64,000 nucleotides of DNA from Hemicordylus capensis (lineage: Eukaryota > Chordata > Lepidosauria > Squamata > Cordylidae). The notes beneath the pieces are model-generated. The model ran no database searches. It saw only the letters and a program-made list of their open reading frames with translations, and had not been told where the DNA came from. The stretch is taken from NCBI RefSeq assembly GCF_027244095.1, contig NC_069662.1, positions 9,698,501 through 9,762,500 of the forward strand, given 5' to 3'. The position numbers were made by a program, and so were the translations under genes. Below, one piece after another: positions 11,698-24,000 of the stretch. How positions within the stretch are numbered: the stretch's first letter is position 1; each line of letters begins with the position of its first letter.

Positions 11698-11905
11698 GAG
11701 TGGTGTAATGGTTAGAGGGTTGGATTAGGATTGGGGAGCTCTAGATTTAAATTCACTTATGAAACTCACTGGATGAACTTAAGCCAGAACTATATTTCTC
11801 AGCCTAACCTACCTCACAGGGTTGCTGTGATGATTTAAGTGAAATAGACAGAAATGTGAATGTCTTCCTGAGCTCCTTGGACTAAGAATGGAATATATAG
11901 AAACA
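11698..11905 (+). repeat. Diverged SINE-B
   Basis: GAGTGGTGTAATGGTTAGAG head, CAGCCTAACCTACCTCACAG core, GAGCTCCTTGGACTAAGAATG tail region; old copy. Confidence 0.65.
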
Positions 11906-12367
11906 CTGCTTTAAAAAATCTGAATCTGAGATTTGTTTCCCAGATAATATATCACAATGGAATCTTTGATTCTGAACTGGACGTTTTAAAGTACTTGAAT
12001 TTCACCTTTCCAGTGTGAATTCCAAAGTGTGCACTAAATCTGCAGAATAAGAAGCAAATCAGGCTGTGGTCCGGGATGCTTTGTTCTGACTAAGTGTGAA
12101 TCAAAGAGTGTCATTCTGAAAGCCTGAAAATCAGATCAGAACTCTAGTTTGGAGCTGAAATGTGAATCTGGCGGGGGGGGGGGGGACGGCAGCTTTGAAA
12201 GTGTGTCTCTTTCCTTCCCTCCCCTAACTCACCCAAAGGTTCCCCAGAAAAGAGTTTTCAGGTCTTTAAATTCATTCCACACAGCATCAGGATGGGGGAC
12301 AAATGTCCCTGGGCCCCTGAAGGAGAGGAAACCCACTCAGCTTGCTCTGAGTGACAACTTTCCAAAG

Positions 12368-12776
12368 AAGAAGACACTAGAACCAGGGCTCACCCCATGA
12401 AACTGATGGCCAGGAAATTTAGGACAAACAAAAGAAAGCACTTCTTTTCACACAGTGCATAATTAATCTATGGAATTCTCTGCCACAGGATGTAGTGACG
12501 GCCACCAGCCTGGATGGCTTTAAGTGGGGCTTGGACAAATTCATGGAGGACAGGTCTATCAATGGCTACTAGTTTGAGGGCTATAGGCCAGCTCCAGCCT
12601 CAGAGGCAAGATGCCTCTAAATACCAGTTGCAGGGGAGCAACAGCAGGAGAGAGGGCATGCCCTCGGCAATTGCCTGTGGGCTTCCCAGTGGCATCTGGT
12701 GGGCCACTGAGGGAAACAGGATGCTGGACTAGATGGGCTTCCTTAGGCCTGATCCAGAAGGGCTCTTCTTATGTTC
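12368..12776 (+). mobile_element. CR1/L3 LINE 3' end
   Basis: ACTAGAACCAGGGCTCACC through GATGCTGGACTAGATGGGC to TTCTTATGTTCTG. Only the end of ORF2 and the 3' UTR remain. Confidence 0.8.
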
Positions 12777-13433
12777 TGAAGGTGGGGAGATGGAGACGGC
12801 AGGGGCCCATCTTCACTTCTGGCCCCAGGGCCCACTCCAACCTTACATGATCTTCAGACTTGTGTTTTTGGTACTGAAATGAAAAAGAAAGAAATCCCTA
12901 CATTTGGCTAATTCTCTGATACAAAGATGGTTTCCCATAAAATATTGCTTAACTGACCATGGTGACTCAGTAGGGAGGGGATGGCACTCTGCACATGTTC
13001 TGAGGCACTCGGAGCTGCCATCGGCATGGAGGCACATTAAGAAAAAACAGAATTTAATGCAACAGCAGGGGAGATTATCCTCACTGAGCAGGATATAAAC
13101 CACACAGAATCCTGGCACTGGAAACAGACCTGGCACTAAAAGGTTATGCTTTGGGGAAACACACACACACAGCAAGGACGAAATCACATGCCTAATGGCA
13201 TAGCAATATTCTATGGAAAAACACATATGAAAGCAAACACAACTCCCTTTCCAAGATGAATAACATTTTATTAGGAAACAGATGGTCTCATCCATGAGCA
13301 CATAAGCACCTAGAAACACTGGACACCAGGTCACCGAACATATGTAGCTGAGACCTAAAAACTTCCTGTTCCACCACTTGTACCTGAGAGAGAGGGTTTC
13401 CAAACAGCCAAGGTAGGACACGATCCAGCCAGA
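12777..13433. other. No gene recognised; 224-codon open frame on the minus strand judged non-coding
   Basis: The frame 13517-12843 (-) has no known domain, is Cys/Leu-rich with an erratic composition, and starts inside a CR1 3' end. Confidence 0.4.
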
Positions 13434-13660
13434 TGTAAGATCTAGGCTAGATCTTAAGAAGAATTTCTTAACTACCAACTGTTCAACAGTGGTCAACAGT
13501 GGAACTGTCTGCTTCATGAAGTGGTGGGTTCTCTTTTGCTAGAAGTTTTCAAATGGAGGCTGGACAGGCATCTGCCAGAAATACTGCAGCGCAGCAGTTT
13601 TCTGCACGGAGGCTGGCCCAGAAGATCTCCAGAGATACTTCCAACTCCAACATGCTATGA
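13434..13660 (+). mobile_element. CR1 LINE 3' end, second subfamily
   Basis: GAAGAATTTCTTAACTACCA, GTGGTGGGTTCTC, GGCTGGACAGGCATC and terminal ATGCTATGATTCTAAG follow the classical CR1 3' order. Confidence 0.7.
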
Positions 13661-13666
13661 TTCTAA

Positions 13667-14098
13667 GTCATAAGAACAGCCCTGCTGGATCGGGCCGAAG
13701 GCCCATCTAGTCCAGTGTCCTGTTTCACACAGTGGCCCACCAGATGGCACAGGGAGCCTACAGGCAAGAGGTCTGTGCATGCCCTCTCTCCTGCTGTTGC
13801 TGCCCTGCAACTGGTACTGAGATACCAGTTGGGTATCTCAATATTGAGATGCCCTGCAACTGGTATCATCGTGCCTCTGAGGCTGGAGGTGGCCTATAGC
13901 CACCAGACTAGTAGCCATTGATAGACCTGTCCACCATGAATCTTTCTAAGCCCCTTTTAAAGCCATCCAAGCTGGTGGCCATCACCCCATCCCATGGCAA
14001 GGAATTCCATAGATTAATTGTGTGCTGTGTAAAAAAGTACTTCCTCTTGTCGGTCCTAAATTTCCTGACCTTGAAGACACAAGAAGACACTTGAAGGC
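13667..14098 (-). mobile_element. CR1/L3 LINE 3' end
   Basis: CATAAGAACAGCCCTGCTGG through AGTCCAGTGTCCTGTTTCAC, ending in the ORF2 remnant near 14080. Confidence 0.8.
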
Positions 14099-14610
14099 AC
14101 AAGAAGCCCTCCTGGATCTGACCAAAAGTCCATCAAAGACCAACAGTGTTCAAACTTCTTTTCTTATGACCCAGCAGGAGACAATGGCTTATCCCTGTTG
14201 ACTCAAAATAAACTTTCATTTGGATGAGAAAACCTCCAGAACACGGCAGGGTGACACATGCTATCTAATTTACTTAACATTTAACTGATGCAACAAAGAC
14301 CTACCTTATAAAATGTTTTTAAAACTATCCCAGAGATGTTCAGGCTGAGTGGGCCATAAAAAGTTTTAATTAGTAATGGAGCCAGTGCCTCGTATCTGAT
14401 GACCTAGTCCTGGGTCATGACCCCTACACTGAAAGCCACTGATCTTGACCAGCATCCTGCTTCTGCCAGGTGGCTCTGAGAAGCAGACAAGCAAAGTTTC
14501 CCAGGACCTGGTACTGAGAGGTACACACTGCCTCTGAACATGGAGGTTCCATTTAGCCATCATGACTAGTAGCCATTGCTAGACTTGTGCCATGAATTTG
14601 CCTAATCTCC
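14099..14610 (-). repeat. Second, older CR1/L3 3' end fragment
   Basis: CCCTCCTGGATCTGACC, CCAGCATCCTGCTTCTGCCA and TAGTAGCCATTGCTAGAC match the family; the middle carries an unidentified insertion. Confidence 0.5.
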
Positions 14611-14865
14611 TGTTAGTAGAGACATCGACTAACATAAGTTAGTAGTTGTCTACATTTTTAAGTAAGTAGTTGTCGCCACACCTTGTGGAAGTAAATGCCA
14701 GTACTTTCCCCTTTCGATCCAAAATTGCCTTTCACTCAGTTTCCCTTGATAACCTCACGTCCAGTGTCCACTTTCTCCCAACCATTCATAATGGCACAAA
14801 CCTCTACTGAACCCTACTGCTACCCCACCCCCCCACCTGCCTGTGCTGGCAGGGTTGGAGTGTTG

Positions 14866-15040
14866 GTACAGGCTCCAAAATTACCTGGGTGCACCTCTGG
14901 GGGGGGCACCCTAGTTCAAATCCCCACTGAGACATGAAGCTCACTGGCTGACTCTGGGTTGTGGGGATAAACATAACCATGCATACCACTCTGGGCTCCT
15001 GGGAGGAAGAGTGGGAGAGAGAAATAAGTAAATAAAGATA
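14866..15040 (+). repeat. hAT-fragment end plus diverged SINE-B
   Basis: GGCTCCAAAATTACCTGGGT matches the right end of the AGAGGTGC hAT elements; GTTCAAATCCCCACTGAGAC and CTCCTGGGAGGAAGAGTGGG follow the SINE-B core and tail. Confidence 0.5.
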
Positions 15041-15121
15041 AAATTCTCTTTTTGCTAAATCAAAAGGTCCCACACTCAAGTCATTAGCCTTTACTCACAG
15101 GGAAGGTGCCCATTGTTGTTT

Positions 15122-15275
15122 AGACCAGGGGTATCCAGCCTCAGGGCCCCAGATGTTGTTGGACTACAACTCCCATTATCCCCCTGCCATGGTGACATTT
15201 GGCCATGGTGGCAGGGAATGATGGGAGTTGTAGTCCAACAGCCCCTGGGGACCCAAGGTTGGGAAGCCTGCATTA
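15122..15275. repeat. Palindromic ACTACAACTCCCA MITE
   Basis: TTGTTGGACTACAACTCCCA and TGGGAGTTGTAGTCCAACAG are inverted arms around about 50 bp. Confidence 0.8.
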
Positions 15276-15314
15276 AGCTGCCCTTTTCTGCACCTTTCCT
15301 AACTCCTCCTCCTC

Positions 15315-15425
15315 ATAAGAACATAAGAACAGCCCTGCTGGATCAGGCCCAAGGCCCATCTAGTCCAGCATCCTGTTTCGCACAGTGGCCCACCAGATGC
15401 CGCTGGAAGCCATAGGCAGGAGTCC
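15315..15425 (-). repeat. CR1/L3 LINE 3' terminus
   Basis: CATAAGAACATAAGAACAGC to CACCAGATGCCGCTGGAAGC; short terminal fragment. Confidence 0.75.
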
Positions 15426-15529
15426 TTATCTTCTAGACTCCTCATCTTCTAGACTCCTCATCTTCTAGATCAGGTGCCCAAAACTGTACATTGATTTCAA
15501 GGGAAGATTGATTCATTTTAAACCTGCTT

Positions 15530-16205
15530 ATGAGATCATCCGGCATTCTGAGTGTGTCCCACCCATCATCTTCACAATGCCTGGACCAATATGAACCAAA
15601 TTTGCGACAGCTGTATGGATACATAGAGACGGCTCAAGGGCTTCGATTGTCATGATATCATCCACCCCGGTTCAAGACGGCGGACACGTGAACGTCTGAG
15701 GTGCAAATGGGCTAACTTGTGAACCGCCCAACCGATTTGAACCAAATTAGGTGCAGGTGTAAGGACACACAGGGATGGCTCAACAGAGTAGTTTGTGATG
15801 ATGTCACCCATCCCAGTTCAAGATGGTGGATGTGTGAACATTTACGGATGAAGTGGGCCAACTTCATGATAATTGATAATTATAAATTAAGATTATAGTG
15901 AAAGGAAAGTAAGCAGATTAGGTCTTAGGACGGCAGAACAACTGGTTTAGCCTACTTTCCTTAAGGAACGAAAGTAAGCTTATGAGATCATCTGGCATTC
16001 TGTGTGTGTGTCCAAATGTCTCTCTCTCTCTGTGTGTGTCCCTATCAACTTGGCAATGCCTGGACCAATATGAACCAAATTGGATACAGTTGTAAGGACA
16101 TGCAGGGCACCTCAATGGTGTAGTTTGTGATGATGTCAGCCAACCCGATTCAAAATGGCAGACACGTGAACTTTTGAGTTGCAAGTGGCCTAACTTGTGA
16201 ACCAC
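15530..16205. repeat. Tandem copies of the AACCAAATT repeat, copies 2-4
   Basis: CCTGGACCAATATGAACCAA appears at about 15580 and 16060, with GATTTGAACCAAATTAGG at 15735. Each unit continues into ACACAGGGATGGCTCAA-like and ATGATGTCA-like blocks, giving units of roughly 140-160 bp. Class unknown; no coding sequence. Confidence 0.6.
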
Positions 16206-16344
16206 CTAAACATGGGCGTAGCTAGGGGAGAGGGGGCCTGTGTCCGCCCCTCTCCTCGGCGGCCCCATTGGCGTGAGGGAGAGCATGAAGAAAATAGGGA
16301 GGGTGGAGCTGGGGGCCCCTCAGGAGCTGGGGTTCTTTGAACCC

Positions 16345-16425
16345 ACCGCTGCCAGTCTAGGTAGACAATACCGAGCTTACGGAGCAAGGGTCTGACTCGG
16401 TTTAAGGCAGCTTCCTCTATTCCTC
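16345..16425 (+). repeat. SINE-A 3' fragment at the edge of the claudin CpG island
   Basis: CCGCTGCCAGTCTAGGTAGA to GGCAGCTTCCTC. Confidence 0.7.
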
Positions 16426-16429
16426 TGTA

Positions 16430-16922
16430 CCACCACGTGAAACGGCTGCGCAGCCTTAACCGTGCGGGGCAACACCACGCGGCCCTCCAACTCCAAGGCT
16501 GCCTAGGGGACTCCCTGCTGCCCGTTCGCGCCACTCCCGGGATCGCGGCGGCCTGCGCCCGCACGTGCGGTCACTCCATGCCAGCCGGCGGGGGAAAGTG
16601 GCAACTTTCGCTCTCCTCCCTCCCCCTCCCCGCTGCCCTGGGGCCCCTCCCCCTCGGGGGGTGGTGGTGGACGGACTTCGGTCCAGGGCCTGACGTCACC
16701 AAGGGGGCTGCCCCTGCCTTTACCTACCTGCCGGCCCGCCTGCCCAGCGATGTCCACACTCCTCACTGCCGGCGAAATCCCCAAGGGTGGCGCTTGTGGC
16801 AGCGGGCGTCGGGGCTGCTGTCGTCTGTCTGGTCGGCTCCCTCCTGCGCCTGCCGAGCCAGCCTCGCGTGCCGTGCCGCCACCCTCCTCCTCCTCCTCCT
16901 CCCGGCCATCACCATCACCATC
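16430..16922 (+). promoter_or_regulatory. CpG-rich promoter and 5' UTR region of the claudin gene
   Basis: Dense CpG and G+C content begins abruptly after a SINE-A remnant at 16345-16425 and continues through exon 1. This is typical of a CpG-island promoter. No TATA box stands out and the start site cannot be placed. A (CTC)n and (CATCAC)n run lies just before the ATG. Confidence 0.6.
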
Positions 16923-17139
16923 ATGTCTCTTCTCCTGGAGACGGTGGGCTTCTTCCTGGCCACCATCGGCTGGGGGATGCTGGCGGTGACGCTCTTCAAC
17001 AGCTACTGGAGGGTCTCCACCGTCTCGGGCAACGTCATCACCACCTCCACCATCTTCGAGAACCTCTGGCAGAGCTGCGCCACCGACTCCACCGGCGTCT
17101 ACAACTGCTGGGAGTTCCAGTCCTTGTTGGAGCTGCCAG
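16923..17139 (+). CDS. CLDN10-like: Claudin-10-like exon 1
   Basis: Encodes residues 1-72 plus the first base of Gly73: TM1 and the first extracellular loop with the W-LW-C-C signature. The donor is CCAG/GTAAGG. It sits inside a CpG-rich block. Confidence 0.93.
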
Positions 17140-17604
17140 GTAAGGCCGGCGGAGGAGCAGGAGGGGGCGCCGGTGGCGAGGCTGCCCTCGACGGCGATCG
17201 GGACCCCTTTCGCCCCACAGAGGCACCTGGGCGGCACTGGCCTCCTGAGAGGTCTCGGGAGAGCCGGTCTTGTGGGAGCAAGCCGGGAGTGTCCCCTTTG
17301 CTAAGCAGGGCCTGCCCTGGTTTGCATTTGAACGGGAGACTGCGTGTGAGAGAGCACTGAAAGAGATTGCCCTTGGGGTTTGAGGCTCGCGGAAGAGCGG
17401 CTGGTAGTCCCAAATTCCCTCCCTGGCAGCATCTCCAGATAGGGCTGAGAGAGAGACTCCTGCCTGCAGCCTTGGCGAAGCCGCTGCCAGTCTGTGTCAA
17501 CAGTCCTGAGCTAGATGGGCCAAGGGTCTGTCTGACTCAGTATAGGGCAGCTACCGATGTATCCGGAGAGCTTTAGGTTGTGAGCCCCTTGGGGACAGGG
17601 ATCC

Positions 17605-17659
<55 letters not shown>

Positions 17660-20600
17660 AACTGCTTTGGGAACTTTTGTTGAAAAGCAGAATATAAATA
17701 GTAGTAGTAGTAGAAATGACACCATGGTACCGATAGAAGCTGAATCAATCGTTTGCTTGCCTCACAAACCTATCCTTTCCAAGTGGGCATGCCATGCCGT
17801 TCATTTCAGGATGTCCAGTGCAAAATGTTTCTTGCCAGTTTCTTGCCAGAATCACTGTATTAGAGTAGTAAGGTGTAGAGGTGCTCTTCTTACCCCTGGA
17901 CTTCGGGGCCAAAGTCCAGGGTCTCCACACCCCCTGCACCCACCCCCCACCCCCCCAATTCCTCTTTAGTCTGTCCTGGGTGGTGTGGTTTGTGGTTTGT
18001 GCCCTTGAGAGCTTACATGTTAAAAAAAATGATGCTTAGCTTGCCGCGGTGGGGCCTCCAAAGGCCGTTAGGTCCAGGCTCCAAAATTACCTAGATGCAT
18101 CTCTGGTAAGGTGAAATATTTCTCTTTCAGAAATATTAATTTGTGGGGCAATCCCTAGAAAATACACATTGTCTCCCTCTGCTTTTTGCCCCAGTGTCTT
18201 CACTGGAGGTGTCAGTTGTCTCTATGACTGATAACTGTGCATTCTACTGCCAGGATTTCCCGTCATCTGCCTTTGTGGCTGGGGATGATGGGAGTTGTAG
18301 TCCAACAACCCAGGGTTGGTGACCCCTGCCCTATGGATCTGCATCTCCCCCCCACCCCACCTACCCTGCCATGTACAAACTCCAGGATTCAAACTGAGTC
18401 ATGGCGTAGCTGCAAAACATGATAAGGGGGGCTGGACTCATCTCTTGGACATTCAAAGTGGTGTTTTTGCAGTGGTGGTGGTGGTGGTGGTGGTGGGAGT
18501 TATTCTAGACTTGTCTTGGGAACTAGATGCCCAGGTGGTGGTGGGAAGGAGTTGCCTTTTGCCAGTTCTTGTCTGGTTTTCCAGCTGTACCCTTTCCTGG
18601 ACAAATTAAACTTGGGTGCCCATGCTCCAGTCACTTCCAGCTTGGACTGCTGTAGCACACTTTACTTGGGGCTGCTCTTGAAGACAGTCCAGAGAATTCA
18701 GTTGGTGCAGGATGCAGCTGCCAAGGTTTTGCCTGGGGCCAGCTGATCGGACTGTAATATAAAATATGCATCAGCTGAATTGCTTGCCAGTTAGTATCCA
18801 GGCTTAGTCAAGGTGCAGATTTTGACTTTTGAAGCTTTAAACACAGCCTGGGACCAAGTAACTCAAGAATTTCCTCCTCCCATACAAAGTTGCTCAAGAA
18901 CTTTGCTCTACTTCTGAGCCCCTTCCTTTTCTTCAGCCTCTGCCCCTGTTGGATGTACACAAGAGACTGGGCCTTTTCAGATGTGGCACCTAGAATGTGA
19001 AATAGTCTCTCAAGAGAGGTGTACCTGTCACCACTGCTTTTAAGCATGCCTAAGGCAGTTGGTTTCCAGTGGGCATTTTTATGCCATATCCTCTCTCCTT
19101 GTATTTTTCATATGCTGCTGTCTTATCACCTGTGAATGTTTGACCAGGTTTAATCTGATAAGTATTTTAGTGTTAATGTTATTTGGCCATGAACCGCCTT
19201 GAATATATCTGGATATAGAAAGATGGGCAATAGATGAATAGATGAATGAATGGTGTCTCTCAGAGCGTGTGCAGAGTAATTTATTTACCACTGAATAGCC
19301 ACAGCCAGCTGCTCTCTATATCTGGTAGGACAGAGAACATGGCTTCTGTGCAGACTTGAGACTTTCTGTTACATTTTTCTGTTAAGGGCTGGCACTTTTC
19401 CTTCCTCTCTTGTACCTTTTAATAGCAGTGTGGCAGGCAGAAATCCAACTGATAAAGCTTTCTTCAGCATGCTGTTACAGTGCCACAAACAGCGTGTGCC
19501 TGTAGAATTTTGGCACATGTTAAAGGCAACGGAGGAGATCAACCAGGAAATTCCCTTTCCCTTTCCAGACTGAGCCCTGTTTAAATGCTGCTGAGGGGAG
19601 ATGCAGGGTTGGCATTAGGATTTCAGGCGGCCTTCTGCAAATTGCCCTCCATGAGCCCCCTCCTGCCTGGGTAGGCCCCAAGAGAATTGCCCCGAGAAAT
19701 TGCCCTGCCATGTGCCAGCACTATACAAAGGCTCTTGGCACAGACATGGCCTCAGTTATGCTGACCCCTGATGCTGTCTGTCTGCAAACACCGCTGGGGC
19801 CTAGCCAGAAGGTCCGAGGTTCAATCCCTGGCATCTCCAGCTGTTCTAGGGGATAGGGCTGTAGCCCAGTCGTAAAGCTTCTGCCTGGCATGTAGAAGTC
19901 TCAGGTTCAGTCCCTAGGATCTCTAGGCAGGGCTGAGAAAGATTCCTGCCTGAAACCCTGGGTTGCTGCTGCCAGTCAGTGTACACAATACAGAGCTAGA
20001 TGGACCAAGCGTCTGACTCAGTTTAAGGCAGCTTTTATTTTTTATTTTTTACATTTTATATCCCGCTCTTCGGTGCACTACATACTTAAGTTTCTCCTCA
20101 CACCAACCCACTTTAGGTTAGGCTGAGAGAGAAGTGATTGGCCCAGAGTCACCCAGCAAGTATCGTGGCTGAATGGGGATTTGAACTCGGGTCTCCACAG
20201 TCCTAGTCCAGCACTCTAACCACTACACCACGCTGGCATCTTTTGTGGTCTGTAAACCGAGCTGCTTGGGGCTTGGAATCTGCCTTGGAATCTGTTTTGG
20301 ATGCCAAGACTCAGTCCCCGATGGCTTCGGATTAACCTAAAACGCTCTGGAGCATGTGCAAAGTGCAGTTCTCTTCTCTCAGAGCAGTCCATTGCCCACC
20401 ACATTCTGGCCTATCTTTGATTGAGGGAGAGCTTCCAACCCAGGGGGTGTTTCTTCCAGGCTTATATTTTAGACATACGGACAGTCAGACAGACAGACCA
20501 TGGAATGCTGATTGTGAACATTTCTCAAAATGGCTTGCAGGGGGCAGTGACAGGCACACACACCCCACCCCGCCTTGCGGACTGAAAACCGGTTAAGACA

Positions 20601-21027
20601 ATTTGCAAACATGCTTCTGGCCGAAGCTCTGGTCCCAAATGCCAAGGGGCTTATTGTGCTAGTCAGCATCCTGGTTGGCTGTTTGCAGAAGGTTTCTGCT
20701 GGCTGCAAAGGTTCAAAACAGGAGTGTACCTACGGGCACGTGAGCAGGGGCAGGGGGGCATCTTGACATGCCTCTCCGGGCTGAGAGAGAGATGGGCGAC
20801 TGGAAGGGAAACAGAGTTGCCAGCTGTTCCACTGGCCCCAGTGGCCGTGCCTTTAACACAGGGCTGCACCACTTCTGCCCTCCAGCTAGTTCTTGGAATA
20901 CAACTCCCATCACCCCTGACTATTGGCCCCAGTGGCTGGGGATGATGGGTTTTGTAGTCCAGCAGCAGCTGGCCGGGCCAAGGTTGTGTAGCCCTGCTTT
21001 AACAGTGGCTTGAGAGTTATTAGTAGT

Positions 21028-21062
<35 letters not shown>

Positions 21063-24000
21063 TCCACTACAGCATTCAAGCGCACGTGGTTTCCCCTCTT
21101 CCGTAATACCAGAACTCTGGGTCGTTCAGTAAAATTGATGGGCAGGTGGAAGAAAAGAGTTTCCCCATGTCGTGTGGAATTTATCATGCTGCCATCGGAT
21201 GTGGTGATGGCCAGCGACTTAGATGGCTTTAAAGGGAGGTTAGACACATTCACAGAGGCAGAGAAGAGCGACGGCTGATTGTCAGTCCTGCAGGCCACGT
21301 AGAGCCTCCGTGTTCAGGAGCAGCATACCTTTGAATGCTGGTTGATGAGGGCCACAACAGCAGAGAGCCTGGGCCTTCATGCTCCACTCAGGGACATCTG
21401 ATTGAACACTGTGGATTGGATAGACCTTTGCTCGGATCCTGCAAGGCTGTCCTTCCCTTCTTGTGAACAGAGGGGCATCCTGGGAACGCCTCTCTTTGCA
21501 TCACAAGGACCACTTCTTCCACCATGTATTGCTGAAGACTTTATATATCGCTGAAGCCCTGATATATTCATTACCCTGCACTAGCTTGCTTCTCTCTTAT
21601 TTTAAAAGCAAATAGATATTTTTAAAAGGGGCAGGGGGAAGCCCATAATTGTCCTGCCATTAAGGGCAGGATCTAACCAATACGGATTATACTGACCAGC
21701 ATCAGCACTCCAGGATTTCAGGCAGGGATCCCTCCCACTCTTACTTGGAGAAGCCGAAGAATTGAACTAGGGGTGTGCTTGAATCGTGGTTCGAATCGTG
21801 GTTCGAATCGTGGTTCGAATCGTGGTTCGTGCACACCCCTAAATTGAACCAGGGATCTTTTGCAGGCAAAGCAGGTCCTCTGCCAGGGCCAAACCCTGGT
21901 AAACAGGGGCCGTTGAAGCCTTTGTCATTTGAGCTCACAGAACGCTCTCTTCTCTTCTCCTAGGCTACCTACAGGCTTCCCGGGCCCTCATGATCAGTGC
22001 TTTGGTGCTGGGCTTCTTGGGGATCCTGTGTGGCATGCTGGGACTCCAGTGCACCAAAGTGGCTGAAGAGAACCCCAATGTGAAGGCAAAGATGGCTGTC
22101 GTTGCGGGTTGCCTGTTCGTCTTGGCGGGTAAGTGAGCAAAAATCCTGGGACACCAAGGGCGGTGGGTGGGGTGGGGGGATGCAGAAGACTGTTCATCCA
22201 TTGGCAACTTACCGCCCATGATGTAGTCGCAAACTCAGAAGTGCAGATGCTGTCTCCGACAGCCCCTGTTGCCACACCTGCCCCGACAGTCGTGCCCCGT
22301 GGCCACACCCATCTCAATGGCCACACCCCTAACTCAGGGAAATGCAGTAATTTGCGGTGGAGGGGGGTGTTCAGTTACAAGATGTCAAGGATCATGTCAA
22401 TTCCAGGGAATGTATTTGAATGAATGGCAGGGAGTGCCCCTTGAAATGCACGAGTTCCTTGTTCCTTCCAAATGGCCACAGGAATGCGTGGAATTTCCGA
22501 ATGGCCGTTTGGAAATTCCATGCGCTTCATGGCCATTTGGAAGGAAGCAGCACATTTCAGTGGGCATTCCCCATTGTTCATAGGAACCTAGGAAGCTGCC
22601 ATAGACTGAGTCAGACCCTTGGTCCATCTAGCTCGGTATTGTCTTCACAGTCTAGCAGTGGCTTCTCCAAGGCAGGCATTTCTCTCAACCCTATCTTTAT
22701 TTTTTATTTTTTATTATTTTTTTACATTTATATCCCATGAGCCACCTAATGGTGTAGTGGGGAAGTAGCTTGCCTAGGGAAGAAGAGGTTGCTGGTTCGA
22801 ATCCCCGCTGGTATGTTTCCCAAATGATGGGAACACCTATACAACAGTGATATAGGAAGATGCTGAAATGCATCATCTCATACTGCGCAGGAGGAGGCAA
22901 TAGTAAACCCCTCCTGCATTCTACCAAAGAAAACCACAGGGCTCTGTGGTCACCAGGAGCTGACACCGACTTGACGGCACAACTTTACTTTACTTCCTCC
23001 GAGGAGCTCAGAGTGGTGTACATGGTTATTGTTATCCTCACAACAACCCTGTGAGGTAGGTTAGGTCTGAGAGATACATGACTGGCCCAGAGTCAACCAA
23101 CGAGTTTTCCGGTTGAATGGGGATTTGAACTCGGGTCTTCCTGGTCCTAGCCCAACACTCTAACCACCACTCTATGCTGGCTCTCTATCTTGAAGATGCC
23201 AGGGAGGGAACTTGGAACCTTCAGCTCTTCCCAGAGTGGCTCCATCCCCTAAGGGGAAAATCTTGCCGTGCTCACACATGTAGTCTCCCATTTAACTGTG
23301 TCCTGGCACTAACCCACCATAGGACTTGCATGCTGACAGTCCGAGGTTCAATCCCTGGCAGCATCTCCAGGAAGGGCTGGGAAAGACTCCTCCCCGAAAC
23401 TATGGAGAGCTACTACCAGTCAGTGTAGACAATACTGAGCTAAGCGGACAAAGGGTCTGACTTGGTTTGAGGCAGCTTCCTATGTTCCTAAGGCAGGAAG
23501 AATGATATTAAATGGTTGGAACACCAAGAGCAGCACATGATTTCCGTATAGAGATCCCGGGGCTCTGCATCTCTGCTGAGACCCTGGAGGGAAAAAAGTA
23601 CCGGGATTGTGTTCCTGCCCTATGGCTGTGCAAACCGGCTCAACGTCGAGCCGGTTCGGTTCAACGGCTCGGGTGTTGAAACAAACCACCCCCTGTTCAG
23701 TCCGACACTGGACCGAACACCCCCGGGAGGCGCAGACCTGTTTTAGTTTTTTTAAAATTACCTTTACTCCCCTCTGGGGAGTTGTTGGAAGCACCGGGTG
23801 AAGGGCAAAAACCAGCTGAAGCGTGCCCAAACAGGTGAAGAACTGGCCGGAGGAGGCTATAGAGAGAGCTGGTGTGGGGAGGGGGAACCTCCGTGGATCC
23901 CCCCCGCCACCTCCAGGAACTCCCTGAGGGGAGTAAAGGTAAATATATATAAACAAAAAAGGTCCGCGAACCCTCCTGGGCCGAGCCGAGCCGGGGGGGT

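Larger units (their letters stand above)
22577..23305 (-). mobile_element. SINE-A copy split by a SINE-B, itself split by a Sauria-type SINE
   Basis: SINE-A parts are 22577-22696 and about 23183-23305. CTATCTT flanks the SINE-B, marking its target duplication. Confidence 0.85.

Noticed and set aside
12843-13517. 224-codon minus-strand frame
   Set aside because: It begins inside a CR1 3' end, has no recognisable domain and an unconvincing composition.
1-16900. Alternative claudin-10a-type first exon
   Set aside because: No open frame with a W-GLW-C-C signature and a following donor was found upstream of 16923.
16503-17237. 244-codon minus-strand frame opposite claudin exon 1
   Set aside because: Low-complexity Gly/Arg/Glu translation of a CpG island, antisense to a certain exon.
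16437-17360. 307-codon open frame beginning 162 codons before the claudin Met
   Set aside because: The upstream part is GC-rich promoter sequence with no domain, and claudins start within a few residues of TM1; the frame also runs past the exon 1 donor.
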